Below are positions 45,677 through 56,764 of a DNA stretch of 64,000 bases, piece by piece; positions within the stretch are counted from its first letter, which is position 1, and every line of letters begins with the position of its first letter. Source of the DNA: Lutimonas vermicola (GTDB lineage Bacteria > Bacteroidota > Bacteroidia > Flavobacteriales > Flavobacteriaceae). The position numbers and the translations under genes were made by a program. The notes below the pieces were generated by a model. It was not told the origin of the DNA. It worked only from the letters and a program-made list of their open reading frames with translations, and did no database searches. Location: positions 372,001-436,000 of the forward strand of contig NZ_JBCDNA010000002.1 of NCBI RefSeq assembly GCF_038433205.1. Direction: 5' to 3'.

Positions 45677-46603
45677 TTGACGAAAAAAGAATCACATACA
45701 ATTTGGATCAAAAGGGAAGCGCAAAGACTTGGTTTTGACGCTTGTGGCGTATCAAAAGCAGTTTTTCTTGAAGAGGAAGCACCTCGTTTGGAGCAATGGT
45801 TACAGTCTGGTTTTCAAGGAGAGATGCACTATATGGAAAATCATTTTGACAAGCGTCTTGATCCTGCTTTACTTGTACCGGGGGCTAAAAGTGTTATTTC
45901 ACTTCTTTACAACTATTTTCCTTCTGACATTCAAAATCAGGATAGTTTTCATATTTCCAAATACGCTTATGGTGAAGATTATCATCATGTGATCAAAAAA
46001 AAGCTGCATGAATTGGTCGGCTCCATGCAGGAAGTTTTGGGAAGTTTTCATGCAAGGGTATTCACCGACTCCGCACCTGTCATGGAAAGAGCCTGGGCTC
46101 AAAAGAGTGGATTGGGATGGCGTGGCAAACATTCATTGCTCATCAGCAAGCAACGGGGATCCTTTTTTTTTCTTGCGGAGATCATCCTTGATGTTGAACT
46201 CAACTACGATCTCCCGTTTGCAACTGACCACTGCGGGTCCTGCACCCGTTGTGTCGATGCATGCCCAACAAAGGCTATTTTACCAAACAATACAGTTGAT
46301 GGAAGTAAATGTATTTCCTATTTTACAATAGAACTAAAAGACGAAATCCCTGCCCATTTTAAAGATCATTTTGAAGACTGGGTTTTTGGCTGTGATATAT
46401 GCCAGGATGTCTGCCCATGGAATCGATTCTCCACACCTCATAAGGAGCCTAAATTTGATCCTGATAATCGATTACTTAACTTCAAAAAAAATGAATGGGA
46501 AGAAATCACGGAAGAAATTTTTAAAGATATCTTTAAAAAATCGGCTGTAAAGAGAACGAAATTCGCAGGATTTGAACGTAACATCAGTTTCTTAAAAAAA
46601 TAG
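45677..46603 (+). CDS. queG: QueG, epoxyqueuosine reductase
   Basis: Cobalamin- and iron-sulfur-dependent enzyme for the last step of queuosine tRNA modification. It has the two-cluster ferredoxin part CGSCTRCVDACP and CDICQDVCPW, and the upstream DSAPVMERAWAQKSGLGW signature. Length is 308. The start must be TTG at 45677 (giving the KREAQRLGFDACG family start); no in-frame ATG exists before residue 50, and a stop lies just upstream. Confidence 0.94.
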   Translation: MTKKESHTIWIKREAQRLGFDACGVSKAVFLEEEAPRLEQWLQSGFQGEMHYMENHFDKRLDPALLVPGAKSVISLLYNYFPSDIQNQDSFHISKYAYGEDYHHVIKKKLHELVGSMQEVLGSFHARVFTDSAPVMERAWAQKSGLGWRGKHSLLISKQRGSFFFLAEIILDVELNYDLPFATDHCGSCTRCVDACPTKAILPNNTVDGSKCISYFTIELKDEIPAHFKDHFEDWVFGCDICQDVCPWNRFSTPHKEPKFDPDNRLLNFKKNEWEEITEEIFKDIFKKSAVKRTKFAGFERNISFLKK

Positions 46604-46633
46604 AATTCACCCCTCTTCTTCTGGTAAAAAAAT

Positions 46634-46641
46634 TAACTTTG
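46634..46641 (+). promoter_or_regulatory. Predicted -7 box for the malic enzyme gene
   Basis: TAACTTTG is an exact TAnnTTTG match 25 bp ahead of the ATG at 46667. No clear -33 element. Confidence 0.4.
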
Positions 46642-46666
46642 TGTCCTTAGTCCAAAAATTCAAATA

Positions 46667-48937
46667 ATGGGATCCAAAATCAAAAAATCAGACGCCTTAG
46701 CCTATCATCAGTTTCCAAAGCCCGGAAAGATCCAGGTAGTTCCCACGAAAAAGCATTCAAGCCAAAGAGATCTTTCTCTGGCCTACTCTCCCGGAGTGGC
46801 TGAACCTTGTCTGGAAATTGAAAAAGACGAACTTCAGGTGTATAATTACACTTCAAAGGGCAATCTTGTCGCTGTAATCTCAAATGGAACAGCAGTTTTG
46901 GGCCTTGGAGACATCGGACCCCTGGCTTCAAAACCAGTTATGGAAGGAAAGGCTTTACTATTTAAGATCTTTGCAGATATTGATGTGTTTGACATTGAAG
47001 TTGATGCTAAAGATGTGGATAAATTTGTTGAGACCGTCAAAGCCATTGCCCCGACCTTTGGAGGTATAAATCTTGAAGACATCAAAGCTCCCGAAGCTTT
47101 TGAAATTGAAAAGAGGCTAAAAGAAGATTTGGATATTCCGGTCATGCATGATGACCAGCACGGAACTGCCATAATTTCTGCGGCAGCTCTTAAAAATGCC
47201 CTGGAAATTGCAGGTAAAAAAGCTTCAGAAGTCAATGTCTTAATCAATGGTGCAGGGGCCGCGGCTATATCATGCACGCTCTTGTATAAAAAATTGGGAA
47301 TTCTGGCCGAAAATATTGTTATGTGCGACAGCAAAGGGGTATTGCGAACCGATCGTACAGACCTCAACGAACAAAAAAGGGAATTTGCTACTGACAAAGA
47401 CCTCTATTCACTAGAAGACGCTATAAAAAACGCAGATGTTTTTATCGGGCTTTCCATTGGTAATATCGTAAGCCCGGAAATGCTGCTGTCTATGGCTGAT
47501 AATCCTATCGTTTTCGCTTTGGCAAATCCTGATCCCGAAATATCATATGAGGTGGCTGTAGCTACAAGAGATGACATCATTATGGCTACTGGAAGGTCTG
47601 ATCATCCGAATCAGGTCAACAATGTGCTTGGATTTCCTTTTATTTTCAGAGGAGCCCTGGATGTGCGAGCTACAAAAATTAATGAAGAGATGAAAATGGC
47701 TGCAGTTCATGCGCTGGCTGATCTGACCAAGGAAAGCGTACCCGAACAGGTCAATATCACGTATCACAAAAAGAACATCACATTTGGCAAGGACTATATC
47801 ATACCTAAACCCTTCGATATGAGATTGATTAGTGAAATCCCTCCTGCGGTTGCTAAAGCAGCCATGGAATCTGGTGTGGCACAGCAACCCATAAAAGACT
47901 GGGACGCATACCGGGAAGACCTTATTGAACGATTGGGTACAGGTAATAAATTGATGAGGCTGATTACCAACCGTGCGAAATCTGAACCCAAAACAGTGAT
48001 TTTTGCCGAAGCAGACCAGTTAAGTGTTTTAAAAGCGGCACAAATCATTTATGACGAAGGTATTGGTATCCCAATACTTCTTGGTGACCAATCAGCTATT
48101 GAAAGTTTGATGAAAGAAATACAGTTTGAAGCTGATATCACTATCATAGACCCAAAATCAAAAGCTGAAGAAAAACGGAGAAATACCTTCGCAGAGATCT
48201 ATTGGAAAAAAAATCAACGGAAAGGTATGACCCTGCTTGAAGCCCAAAAATGGATGAGGGAACGCAATTATTTTGCTGCCATGATGGTAAACGAAAATCA
48301 GGCAGATGCCCTTGTTACAGGGTATACGCGAAGTTATCCGACAGTTGCCAAACCAATGATTGAGCTTATTGGCAAGATAAAAGGGATTAGAAAGATTGCG
48401 GCAACCAATCTAATGCTCACCGAAAAAGGACCCTTGTTTTTGTCTGATACGGCTATGAACATCAATCCAAATGCCAAGGAACTAAGTGAAATTGCCCGAA
48501 TGACGCATAAAACAATGAAAATGTTTGGATTGGTTCCAAATCTGGCAATGGTCTCTTTTTCTAATTTTGGCTCATCAAAATCTGAATCTGCAAAAAAAAT
48601 GTCGGAAGCAGTCAGCTACTTGCATAAATATTTTCCTAAAATCAATATCGATGGTGAGCTTCAGGCTGACTTTGCCTTAAATGGAGAAATGAGAAAAGAA
48701 AAATTTCCTTTTTCCAAACTCAACGGAAAAAAAGTCAACGGACTGATCTATCCCAATCTTGAATCGGCTAATATCAGTTATAAATTATTAAAAGAAATCC
48801 ATTCGGCAGATTCAATAGGGCCTATCATCATGGGGCTGCAAAAACCTGTTCATTTGATACAACTGGGTGCCAGTGTTGACGAGATCGTGAATATAGTTTG
48901 TATCGCAGTGGTAGACGCACAGAGCAGGATAAAATAA
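46667..48937 (+). CDS. maeB: MaeB-type NADP-dependent malic enzyme with phosphotransacetylase domain
   Basis: Oxidative decarboxylation of malate to pyruvate with NADPH formation. The N-terminal malic-enzyme part (about 1-420) carries SPGVAEPC, MHDDQHGTA and the NAD(P) fold VLINGAGAAAISC. The C-terminal part (about 430-756) is a phosphotransacetylase-like domain (VIFAEADQLSVLKAAQI, TNLMLTEKGPLFLSDT); in MaeB enzymes it is usually a regulatory acetyl-CoA sensor rather than an active PTA. Length 756 is normal for the fusion. Confidence 0.96.
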   Translation: MGSKIKKSDALAYHQFPKPGKIQVVPTKKHSSQRDLSLAYSPGVAEPCLEIEKDELQVYNYTSKGNLVAVISNGTAVLGLGDIGPLASKPVMEGKALLFKIFADIDVFDIEVDAKDVDKFVETVKAIAPTFGGINLEDIKAPEAFEIEKRLKEDLDIPVMHDDQHGTAIISAAALKNALEIAGKKASEVNVLINGAGAAAISCTLLYKKLGILAENIVMCDSKGVLRTDRTDLNEQKREFATDKDLYSLEDAIKNADVFIGLSIGNIVSPEMLLSMADNPIVFALANPDPEISYEVAVATRDDIIMATGRSDHPNQVNNVLGFPFIFRGALDVRATKINEEMKMAAVHALADLTKESVPEQVNITYHKKNITFGKDYIIPKPFDMRLISEIPPAVAKAAMESGVAQQPIKDWDAYREDLIERLGTGNKLMRLITNRAKSEPKTVIFAEADQLSVLKAAQIIYDEGIGIPILLGDQSAIESLMKEIQFEADITIIDPKSKAEEKRRNTFAEIYWKKNQRKGMTLLEAQKWMRERNYFAAMMVNENQADALVTGYTRSYPTVAKPMIELIGKIKGIRKIAATNLMLTEKGPLFLSDTAMNINPNAKELSEIARMTHKTMKMFGLVPNLAMVSFSNFGSSKSESAKKMSEAVSYLHKYFPKINIDGELQADFALNGEMRKEKFPFSKLNGKKVNGLIYPNLESANISYKLLKEIHSADSIGPIIMGLQKPVHLIQLGASVDEIVNIVCIAVVDAQSRIK

Positions 48938-49066
48938 ATTGCCTTTATTCAAGGCGTTGACGAGGTATTTGGTCTCATTTAACTGTTCGGTAATTTATAC
49001 TTAAAAGCATGTTGGGAATGTTATTAAAATAAGTATAACAATTTTATTTAAAGCCCATAAAATTAT

Positions 49067-49074
49067 TACATTTG
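49067..49074 (+). promoter_or_regulatory. Predicted -7 box for ruvA-sprA
   Basis: TACATTTG matches TAnnTTTG exactly, 22 bp ahead of the ruvA ATG. Since ruvA, sprA, gcvH and the VanZ-like gene follow with almost no gaps, it may drive the whole group. Confidence 0.42.
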
Positions 49075-49096
49075 AATCCATCACCATTCAAAATTT

Positions 49097-49678
49097 ATGA
49101 TTGCACATATCAAAGGAAAATTGGTCGAGAAAAATCCTGACCATGTAGTTGTTGAATGCAACGGTTTAGGCTACCATATCCATATTTCACTTCAAACATT
49201 TTCAAATATTCCGGATCAGGAAAATTTAAAATTATTCACCCATATGGTGATCAGGGAAGATGCCCATATTCTTTATGGTTTTTACAGCAAAACGGAAAGA
49301 GAGGTTTTTAAAATGCTGCTTTCTGTTTCAGGGGTTGGTCCGAGCATAGCAATTACCATGTTATCTTCTATGGATACTGAAGAAATTCAACGCGCCATAG
49401 GCTCTGAGGACGTCTCAAAAATACAATCTGTAAAAGGAATTGGATTAAAAACAGCACAAAGGGTAATCGTGGATCTCAAAGACAAAATCCTAAAATCTTA
49501 TGAAATTTCAGAAGATTTATCCGTTTCAAACAATACTATCAAAATTGAAGCGTTATCAGCTTTAGAAGTCTTAGGATTTTCACGAAAAAAAGTTGAAAAA
49601 GTTATACAAGTTATTTTACAAAATTCTCCTGACATAAGTCTGGAGGAACTGATTAAACAAGCGCTTAAAAACTTGTAA
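49097..49678 (+). CDS. ruvA: RuvA, Holliday-junction binding protein
   Basis: Tetrameric protein that holds the junction for RuvB. It has an N-terminal OB fold (MIAHIKGKLVEKNPDHVVVECNG), two helix-hairpin-helix motifs (VSGVGPSIAITML and VKGIGLKTAQRVIVDL), and a C-terminal RuvB-binding three-helix domain (EALSALEVLGFSRKK). Length is 193. It ends 3 bp before sprA. Confidence 0.96.
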   Translation: MIAHIKGKLVEKNPDHVVVECNGLGYHIHISLQTFSNIPDQENLKLFTHMVIREDAHILYGFYSKTEREVFKMLLSVSGVGPSIAITMLSSMDTEEIQRAIGSEDVSKIQSVKGIGLKTAQRVIVDLKDKILKSYEISEDLSVSNNTIKIEALSALEVLGFSRKKVEKVIQVILQNSPDISLEELIKQALKNL

Positions 49679-49681
49679 CGA

Positions 49682-52600
49682 TTGATCCAAATAAAACGGT
49701 TTAAATATAATCTCCCTATTATATTAATCGTACTTTTATTTAGTACGGCCTTTGTCTCGGCTCAAATAAATTCAGGAGATAATTCGGTAACTTCCAATCA
49801 ATCAACAACTTCTGCTCAGAACGACACCATACCACAACTTCCATATTCGTTCAACAACAATCAAACCGGAAGACTATTTCTAAACGACAACAAAGAACTT
49901 GAAATTATCTATGATCCCCAGTCAGGGAATTATATTTTGATGGAAAAAATAGGCGACTATTACATCAAAAACCCCACTCAGATGACGCCTGAGGAATACA
50001 AAGACTATCGCTTGCAAAGAGACATGCTGGAGTATTCAAAAGATAAGATCAATGCCATAAGCGGCAAAACAAAGGACGCTTCGGAGGTACAGAAAAATTT
50101 ATTGCCCACCTATTATGTAAATTCCAATTTCTTTGAAAGCGTTTTTGGCGGAAATCAAATCGATGTCAATGTGCAGGGTTCTATTTTGATAAAAATGGGA
50201 TTGATTTATCAGCGGGTTGAGAATCCCCAGCTTTCTGAAAACAACAGGCAAAGCACCACATTTGATTTTGATCAGGAAATCAATGCCAGTTTGAATGCAA
50301 GAATCGGAACCCGCCTGAGGGTCCTTGCCAATTTTGACACCCAATCAACTTTTAATTTCCAGAATATGGTGAAACTGGAATATACACCTACCGAGGATGA
50401 TATCATCAGGAAGATTGAAGTGGGAAACGTCTCTATGCCGATACGTAATTCTCTTGTAACCGGGGCTCAGAACCTGTTTGGTGCCAAAATGGAACTTCAA
50501 TTCGGCAAAACAACTGTTACCGGTATATTTTCTCAGCAAAGATCTCAAACCCGATCCGTTTCAGCACAGGGAGGTTCAATTTTGAATGAATTTGATTTCA
50601 AGGCGAGTAATTACGACAACAACCGGCACTTTTTTATTGCTCATGAGTTTCGTGACTCATACGATGCCGCTTTGTCCAATTTTCCGCTGATCAACAGCTC
50701 CAAGAACATAACCAGAATTGAAATTTGGGTAACCAACAGGAATGCAACAACCACAGGAACAAGAAATATCATTGCCCTTGCGGATCTGGGAGAAAATAAT
50801 CCAGCTAATATTGGGCCGGCCAGTGTAAACCCCGTCCCGGGAGCGAAAAACCCTTCCAATGAGGCAAATGACCTCCAAAACTTGCTGACTCTTAACGGCC
50901 CGATTAGAAAAATTTCAACAGTGGGGCAGGCACTTGCGCCTTACAATATGTCTCAGGGTAGGGATTATACCATTCTTGAAAATGCCATTAAACTGGTCCA
51001 GGGTGTTGATTTTACCATGAATGCCCAATTGGGTTTTATCACCTTAAACAGGCGATTGGTTGACAGCGATGTTTTAGCGGTAGCCTATGAATACTCGGAT
51101 GGAACAGAAGTTCACAGGGTAGGTGAATTTACAGATGCAGGTGTGATTGCCCCTGATAACCTTGTTGTAAAAATGCTCAGAAGCGAGATCATCAACGACA
51201 ATATACCCATGTTTGATCTTTTGATGAAGAATGTGTATGAAATCCCCGGCGCCTTTCAATTACAAAAAGAAGGGTTTAGGTTAGAGCTGCTGTATTATGA
51301 TGACAGTACCGGCGAACCGGTGAATATTTTACAAAATGCACAAACAACCGGAGTCAATGACAGAACGATTCTCAACCTGTTAAGACTTGATCGTCTCGAT
51401 CAAAACAACAACATAAAACCAGAAGGGGACGGCTTTTTCGATTATGTAGAAGGAATCACCATTGATTCCCCTAATGGCTATTTTATTTTCCCAACAGTAG
51501 AGCCTTTTGGAGCATTCCTTGACGATCAGTTATTACCGGAAGATGATGTATTCGTTTTTAGAGAACTATACGACAGGACTCAGGCAGAAGCTCAAAATGA
51601 TTTTCAGCAAAAAGACAAATACTCTTTTAAGGGATATTTCAAATCAGACGGGAAAAACGGTATTCCTTTAGGAGCCTTTAATGTACCCAGAGGATCGGTA
51701 AGGGTGACATCCGGAGGCAGGGAATTGATTGAAGGTGTTGATTATGTAGTCGATTACAATATAGGAAACGTACAAATTATCAATCCTGCCCTGGTTGCCT
51801 CAGATGCACCGATTCAGGTAAATGTTGAAAACAATATTGGATTTAACCAGCAGAGAAGAAGGTACATGGGAGTAGATGTGCTTCATGTGTTCAATGAAAA
51901 ACTGGCTATAGGAGGTAATATCATCAACCTCAATGAAAGACCCCTTACTCAAAAAGCACAGTTTGGATCAGAACCTGTTAACAATACCATTATCGGAGCT
52001 TATCTTACCTATCGTACAGAAGTACCAAAATTAACCAAATGGGCCAATGCACTTCCCAATATTGATACAGATGTCCCTTCCTATATTTCAGTGAGGTCAG
52101 AACTGGCTTACCTGTTGCCCGGTACCCCAAAAGGTATAGACCTGGAGGGAGCCGCAACCTCGTATATAGATGATTTCGAAGGCGCCCAGATTCCTTTGGA
52201 TATCAAATCCCCTAAACAATGGTTTACGGCGAGTACACCCCTGGGCCAAACCGGAGATCTTGATTTTACAAATGGGAATGTTGCTGCAGGTTTACCTCCC
52301 GAATTAAGTGTCGGGGCCAAAAGGTCAAAACTATCGTGGTACAATATCGACCAAATATTCTATGGGTCCAGCCTCAGGCCTTCAAATATAGATAGTGAGG
52401 AACTGTCAAGAGCAGAAGTCAGACAAGTGAATTTTAGTGAGTTGTTTCCTCAGGTTGATCTCGACGTGACCCAGTCAAGTATTATCAGGACTTTTGACAT
52501 GGCCTACTTTCCGGCTGAAAGAGGAACAAACAATTACGATGACAGCTTCGGTCCGGATGGTAAATATATCAACCCTGAAGACCGATGGGCAGGAGTTACC

Positions 52601-55600
52601 CGAGCCCTCACAACTACAAACTTCCAGCAGGCCAATATAGAATACATTCAATTCTGGTTAATGGATCCCTATGAAAATTACTCTATTAAACCCGAGGAAG
52701 GTGGCCCGGCAACCCCTCCAAGTCTGCAGGACATGCAGGGAGAATTGTATTTCAATTTCGGAAGCATTTCAGAAGATATCCTAAAAGATGACCGCAAAAT
52801 GTATGAGAATGGTTTGCCAACTGACGGGGTTCAGATTCCCGGAACGAACATCGAATCTACTCCCTGGTCATCAATCCCAACCGACCAGTCTTTATTGTAT
52901 GCCTTTCCCGAAAGTGATGAGGCCAGGGTGAATCAGGATCTTGGGCTTGACGGGGTAAACGATACTGATGAAGCGGTTAAGTACGGAACCGTTTTTGGAG
53001 ATGACCCGTCAGCAGATAATTTTCACTTTTTCAGAGGATCCGATTTTGACGCAGAAGATGCTTCCATCATCACACGGTACAAGGATTTTAGTTTGACAGA
53101 AGGCAATTCGCCCACGATCAACAATTCTGTCGAAAACTATCCAACCTCATCAACTACCTATCCGGATGTTGAGGATATTAACAAGGATCAAACGATGAGC
53201 GCCATTGAGAGTTACTATCAGTATAAAGTCTCACTGAACAAAACCGACCTTGTGGTAGGTCAAAATTATATCGTGGATACCCGAGTGACTACTGTAAACC
53301 TTCCAAACAATACAACTCAGACAACAACCTGGTATCAATTCAGAATTCCTATCACCACCCCTGAGGACCCTAATAATATTATCAACGATATGTCTGGTTT
53401 TACTTCCATCCGCTTTATGCGAATGTTCCTGACCAAATTTAAGGTACCGATCGTTCTGCGGTTTGGAGAGTTGCAACTGGTTAGGGGAGATTGGAGACGT
53501 TATACAAAAACTCTGGATGAAGCCGTCAATCCGCCTCAGGAAATTTCGCCGGATGAAAATCAAAAATTCGAGGTTGGTGTTGTCAATATTGAAGAAAACG
53601 AAGACAGGCAGCCTATTCCCTATGCCTTACCCCCTGGTATCCGAAGGGAAAGACTTCAGGGAACCACAACGATTCAACAGCAAAACGAACAATCCGTTTC
53701 AGTTAAGGTCGAAGACCTGCAACCCGGTGATACAAGAGCTATTTTTAAAAACACAACCTTTGACTTAAGAATGTATAAGCAATTGAAAATGTTTATACAT
53801 GCTGAAGGAAAAATTGGTCAGATTGAAGTAAAAGATGATGAACTGGTGGGAATCATCAGGCTGGGCAGTGATACTGACGATAATTACTACCAGGTTGAAA
53901 TACCATTAAAAATAACGGGCTTTAATGCCGTTACTCCGGAGGAAATATGGCCCGAAGAGAATAATATCAATGCAGATATAGAATCCTTTGGGAACCTTAA
54001 ACTTGAACGATTGGAGGTCGGGGCTCCGGTAAATGAACTCTATCCTCAACCACAGATTGGGGAAACGCCTGAATACAGGATCAGGGTAAAAGGTAATCCG
54101 AATTTATCGAATATCAGGACCGTCATGCTCGGAGTCAAAAATACATCTATATCTCCCAAAAGTATGGAGTTATGGTTCAATGAATTACGCGTATCTGATT
54201 TTGACAATAAATCGAGTTGGGCAGCTATTGTGAATGCTGATGCGAATCTGGCCGATTTTGCCGATGTTTCGTTAACTGGTAGTATCCATACTATAGGTTT
54301 TGGCAGCCTTGATCAAATGGTCAATGAAAGAAGTCAGGATGAAATGAAGCAGTACGGAGTGGTTTCCAATATCAATATAGGGCAACTGCTTCCTAAAAGA
54401 GTAAGTGTCAGCATCCCGGTCAACTTCAGTTTTGGAGAAGAGTTCAGAGATCCAAAATACGATCCCAGATTTCAGGATGTACTTTTTAAAAACGGAACTA
54501 CAGACAGCGATCAGGCCAGGGATTATACCCTTAGGAAAAGCCTTAATTTTATCAACGTCAGAAAAAATAGAACCTCGCAAAGTGGCAAATCTCATTTTTA
54601 CGATGTCGAAAACCTTTCTGTTTCATATTTGTATAACGAAACCTATCACAGAGATTACAATATTCAAAGATTCATCGATCAAAAGCTCAGGGCTTCGGCG
54701 AATTACACCTATAGTTTCCAGCCAAAAATAATCGAACCGTTTAAATCATGGGGACTGGTAAGTGACAAGGCCTATTTGCAGTTTATAAAAGACTTTAACA
54801 TCAATCTTTTACCTACATCGTTTGCTATCAATTCAAATATCATCAGAACCTATAACGAACAACTGTCGCGATCTTTGGTTGCCGGTTTGCCGGATCTGCC
54901 TGTATTGAAACAACGAAATTTTATGTTTGACTGGGACTATTTGGTAGCCTATAACCTGACCAAATCCCTTCAATTTTCACTAAGGGCTTTAAACAATTAC
55001 GTGTATGACGAATTCGGACTGGACGAAGATCTTCAGATCTACGACAAATTTTTCAAGATTGGAAGGCCCGAGCACTATCACCAGACCTTTAACATGACCT
55101 ATAAGATTCCCTTTGATAAATTTCCCATACTGAGTTTTATCAATGGAACCTATAACTATACGGCCGATTATGATTGGCAGGCTCCATCTTATACCACAAT
55201 TGACAATGTGGGAAACACCATTCAAAATGCCAATACACATAATTTCACAGCCGAAATGAGCATGGACAGGTTCTATGATCAGATTGGGCTTTCAAAACTG
55301 TTTACAAAAAGAAAGACTGTCGATGTGAAACAGGATCCCCAAACAGGAGAGGCTCTTAAAGCTAAAAAATCACTTTCCACAGGACAAAAAATCGGAAGGG
55401 CTGCTGTTGATATCCTCACTTCGGTTAAGAATGTCAGACTTTCCTACACTGAGAACAATGGAACTTTTCTTCCCGGATATATTCCCGAATTTGGGTTCCT
55501 TGGTCAAAGCAGTTTTTCAGGCAAACTCTCTCCAACCTTTGGATTCGTGTTCGGAAGTCAGGCTGATATTTTAGACAGAGCCATTACAAATGGCTGGTTG

Positions 55601-56749
55601 CTTTCGAGAGACACCGGAGATAATTTTTATGCCAGAAACTACAGTAAATCCCATTTTGATAAGTTCGACTATTCGGCTAATGTAAAATTAACCAAAGATC
55701 TGGATATTGAACTTTTTGGCAACAGAACCTACACTGAAAGTTTTAACCAACAACTGGATGTGGTCAATGGAGTTCTCGATCCCACACCCAGAAACGGGGT
55801 AGGGAATTTTAGTATATCCCATATTATGCTGGGAGCTTCATTCAAGAATGCCGAAGATATATTTCAGGAATTTAAAGATAACCGGACAGTAATTTCACAG
55901 AGGTTAGCTGATAAAACCGGTGGAAATATTGACGGGTTTGGCGGCACGAATCAGAATGTTGTGCTTCCTGCTTTTCTTGCGGCATATTCGGGCAAGGATG
56001 CTTCCTCAGTACAACTGGATGCTTTTAGGAAAACACCAGTTCCAAACTGGAGGATTTCATACAAAGGGTTGATGTCGATTCCATGGATGAAGACGAATTT
56101 CAGGAGTTTTACCCTGGAACACAGTTACAGGTCGGTTTATTCAATTTTGTCATTTACCAATAACCTGAAATATGATGAAAACAACCCTTATGAAGATGTC
56201 AACAGAGATATTGCGGGCAATTTTAATCCAAATAAACTCTTTAATGGCATCAATTTGATAGAAGAATTTTCACCTTTAATCAGAGTGGATTTCAAGTTAA
56301 AAAACTCCCTTTCAGTAAGAGCGGCTTTTAATAAAGACAAAGCCCTGAACCTGAACTTTAATAACAATACGGTCACCGAGGTATCCGGTGAAGAAATTGT
56401 ACTAGGGATGGGCTACCGAATCAGGAACGTGAAAATGAAATTCAAAAAAGGCAGTGGCGGAGGTTCAACCACTTTTCAAGGAGATATTAATTTAAAACTG
56501 GACATGGGTATCCGCGAGAACCTGACCATCATCAGACCATACGGTATTGAAGATGAAATTAACAATAACCAAATAACAGGGGGGCAAAATTTAGTTTCGT
56601 TCAAGTTTCTTGCAGATTATTCATTGAATAAAAATTTACTCGCGTCCTTTTTCTTTGATTATAATAATTCTAAATTTGCAATATCTACAACATATCCCCG
56701 AACTTCAATTAATGGAGGTATAAGTGTAAGGTATATTATAGGAAATTAA
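49682..56749 (+). CDS. sprA: SprA (Sov), giant outer-membrane translocon of the type IX secretion system
   Basis: 2355 residues. A signal peptide (1-27, ending FVSAQ) is followed by repeated SprA-family beta-strand modules and ends with a strand-rich C-terminus (ISVRYIIGN). In Flavobacteriaceae this protein forms the very large barrel through which T9SS cargo and gliding adhesins leave the cell. TTG at 49682 is the only start that preserves the signal peptide; the first in-frame ATG is about 90 codons further on. The gene lies 3 bp after ruvA and 15 bp before gcvH, the conserved flavobacterial order. Confidence 0.95.
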   Translation: MIQIKRFKYNLPIILIVLLFSTAFVSAQINSGDNSVTSNQSTTSAQNDTIPQLPYSFNNNQTGRLFLNDNKELEIIYDPQSGNYILMEKIGDYYIKNPTQMTPEEYKDYRLQRDMLEYSKDKINAISGKTKDASEVQKNLLPTYYVNSNFFESVFGGNQIDVNVQGSILIKMGLIYQRVENPQLSENNRQSTTFDFDQEINASLNARIGTRLRVLANFDTQSTFNFQNMVKLEYTPTEDDIIRKIEVGNVSMPIRNSLVTGAQNLFGAKMELQFGKTTVTGIFSQQRSQTRSVSAQGGSILNEFDFKASNYDNNRHFFIAHEFRDSYDAALSNFPLINSSKNITRIEIWVTNRNATTTGTRNIIALADLGENNPANIGPASVNPVPGAKNPSNEANDLQNLLTLNGPIRKISTVGQALAPYNMSQGRDYTILENAIKLVQGVDFTMNAQLGFITLNRRLVDSDVLAVAYEYSDGTEVHRVGEFTDAGVIAPDNLVVKMLRSEIINDNIPMFDLLMKNVYEIPGAFQLQKEGFRLELLYYDDSTGEPVNILQNAQTTGVNDRTILNLLRLDRLDQNNNIKPEGDGFFDYVEGITIDSPNGYFIFPTVEPFGAFLDDQLLPEDDVFVFRELYDRTQAEAQNDFQQKDKYSFKGYFKSDGKNGIPLGAFNVPRGSVRVTSGGRELIEGVDYVVDYNIGNVQIINPALVASDAPIQVNVENNIGFNQQRRRYMGVDVLHVFNEKLAIGGNIINLNERPLTQKAQFGSEPVNNTIIGAYLTYRTEVPKLTKWANALPNIDTDVPSYISVRSELAYLLPGTPKGIDLEGAATSYIDDFEGAQIPLDIKSPKQWFTASTPLGQTGDLDFTNGNVAAGLPPELSVGAKRSKLSWYNIDQIFYGSSLRPSNIDSEELSRAEVRQVNFSELFPQVDLDVTQSSIIRTFDMAYFPAERGTNNYDDSFGPDGKYINPEDRWAGVTRALTTTNFQQANIEYIQFWLMDPYENYSIKPEEGGPATPPSLQDMQGELYFNFGSISEDILKDDRKMYENGLPTDGVQIPGTNIESTPWSSIPTDQSLLYAFPESDEARVNQDLGLDGVNDTDEAVKYGTVFGDDPSADNFHFFRGSDFDAEDASIITRYKDFSLTEGNSPTINNSVENYPTSSTTYPDVEDINKDQTMSAIESYYQYKVSLNKTDLVVGQNYIVDTRVTTVNLPNNTTQTTTWYQFRIPITTPEDPNNIINDMSGFTSIRFMRMFLTKFKVPIVLRFGELQLVRGDWRRYTKTLDEAVNPPQEISPDENQKFEVGVVNIEENEDRQPIPYALPPGIRRERLQGTTTIQQQNEQSVSVKVEDLQPGDTRAIFKNTTFDLRMYKQLKMFIHAEGKIGQIEVKDDELVGIIRLGSDTDDNYYQVEIPLKITGFNAVTPEEIWPEENNINADIESFGNLKLERLEVGAPVNELYPQPQIGETPEYRIRVKGNPNLSNIRTVMLGVKNTSISPKSMELWFNELRVSDFDNKSSWAAIVNADANLADFADVSLTGSIHTIGFGSLDQMVNERSQDEMKQYGVVSNINIGQLLPKRVSVSIPVNFSFGEEFRDPKYDPRFQDVLFKNGTTDSDQARDYTLRKSLNFINVRKNRTSQSGKSHFYDVENLSVSYLYNETYHRDYNIQRFIDQKLRASANYTYSFQPKIIEPFKSWGLVSDKAYLQFIKDFNINLLPTSFAINSNIIRTYNEQLSRSLVAGLPDLPVLKQRNFMFDWDYLVAYNLTKSLQFSLRALNNYVYDEFGLDEDLQIYDKFFKIGRPEHYHQTFNMTYKIPFDKFPILSFINGTYNYTADYDWQAPSYTTIDNVGNTIQNANTHNFTAEMSMDRFYDQIGLSKLFTKRKTVDVKQDPQTGEALKAKKSLSTGQKIGRAAVDILTSVKNVRLSYTENNGTFLPGYIPEFGFLGQSSFSGKLSPTFGFVFGSQADILDRAITNGWLLSRDTGDNFYARNYSKSHFDKFDYSANVKLTKDLDIELFGNRTYTESFNQQLDVVNGVLDPTPRNGVGNFSISHIMLGASFKNAEDIFQEFKDNRTVISQRLADKTGGNIDGFGGTNQNVVLPAFLAAYSGKDASSVQLDAFRKTPVPNWRISYKGLMSIPWMKTNFRSFTLEHSYRSVYSILSFTNNLKYDENNPYEDVNRDIAGNFNPNKLFNGINLIEEFSPLIRVDFKLKNSLSVRAAFNKDKALNLNFNNNTVTEVSGEEIVLGMGYRIRNVKMKFKKGSGGGSTTFQGDINLKLDMGIRENLTIIRPYGIEDEINNNQITGGQNLVSFKFLADYSLNKNLLASFFFDYNNSKFAISTTYPRTSINGGISVRYIIGN

Positions 56750-56764
56750 CTTAAAGTCTAAAAA

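Noticed and set aside
48940..48962. Hairpin GCCTT-TATTC-AAGGC after the malic enzyme gene
   Set aside because: Only 5 bp of stem and no following T run, so not a convincing terminator.
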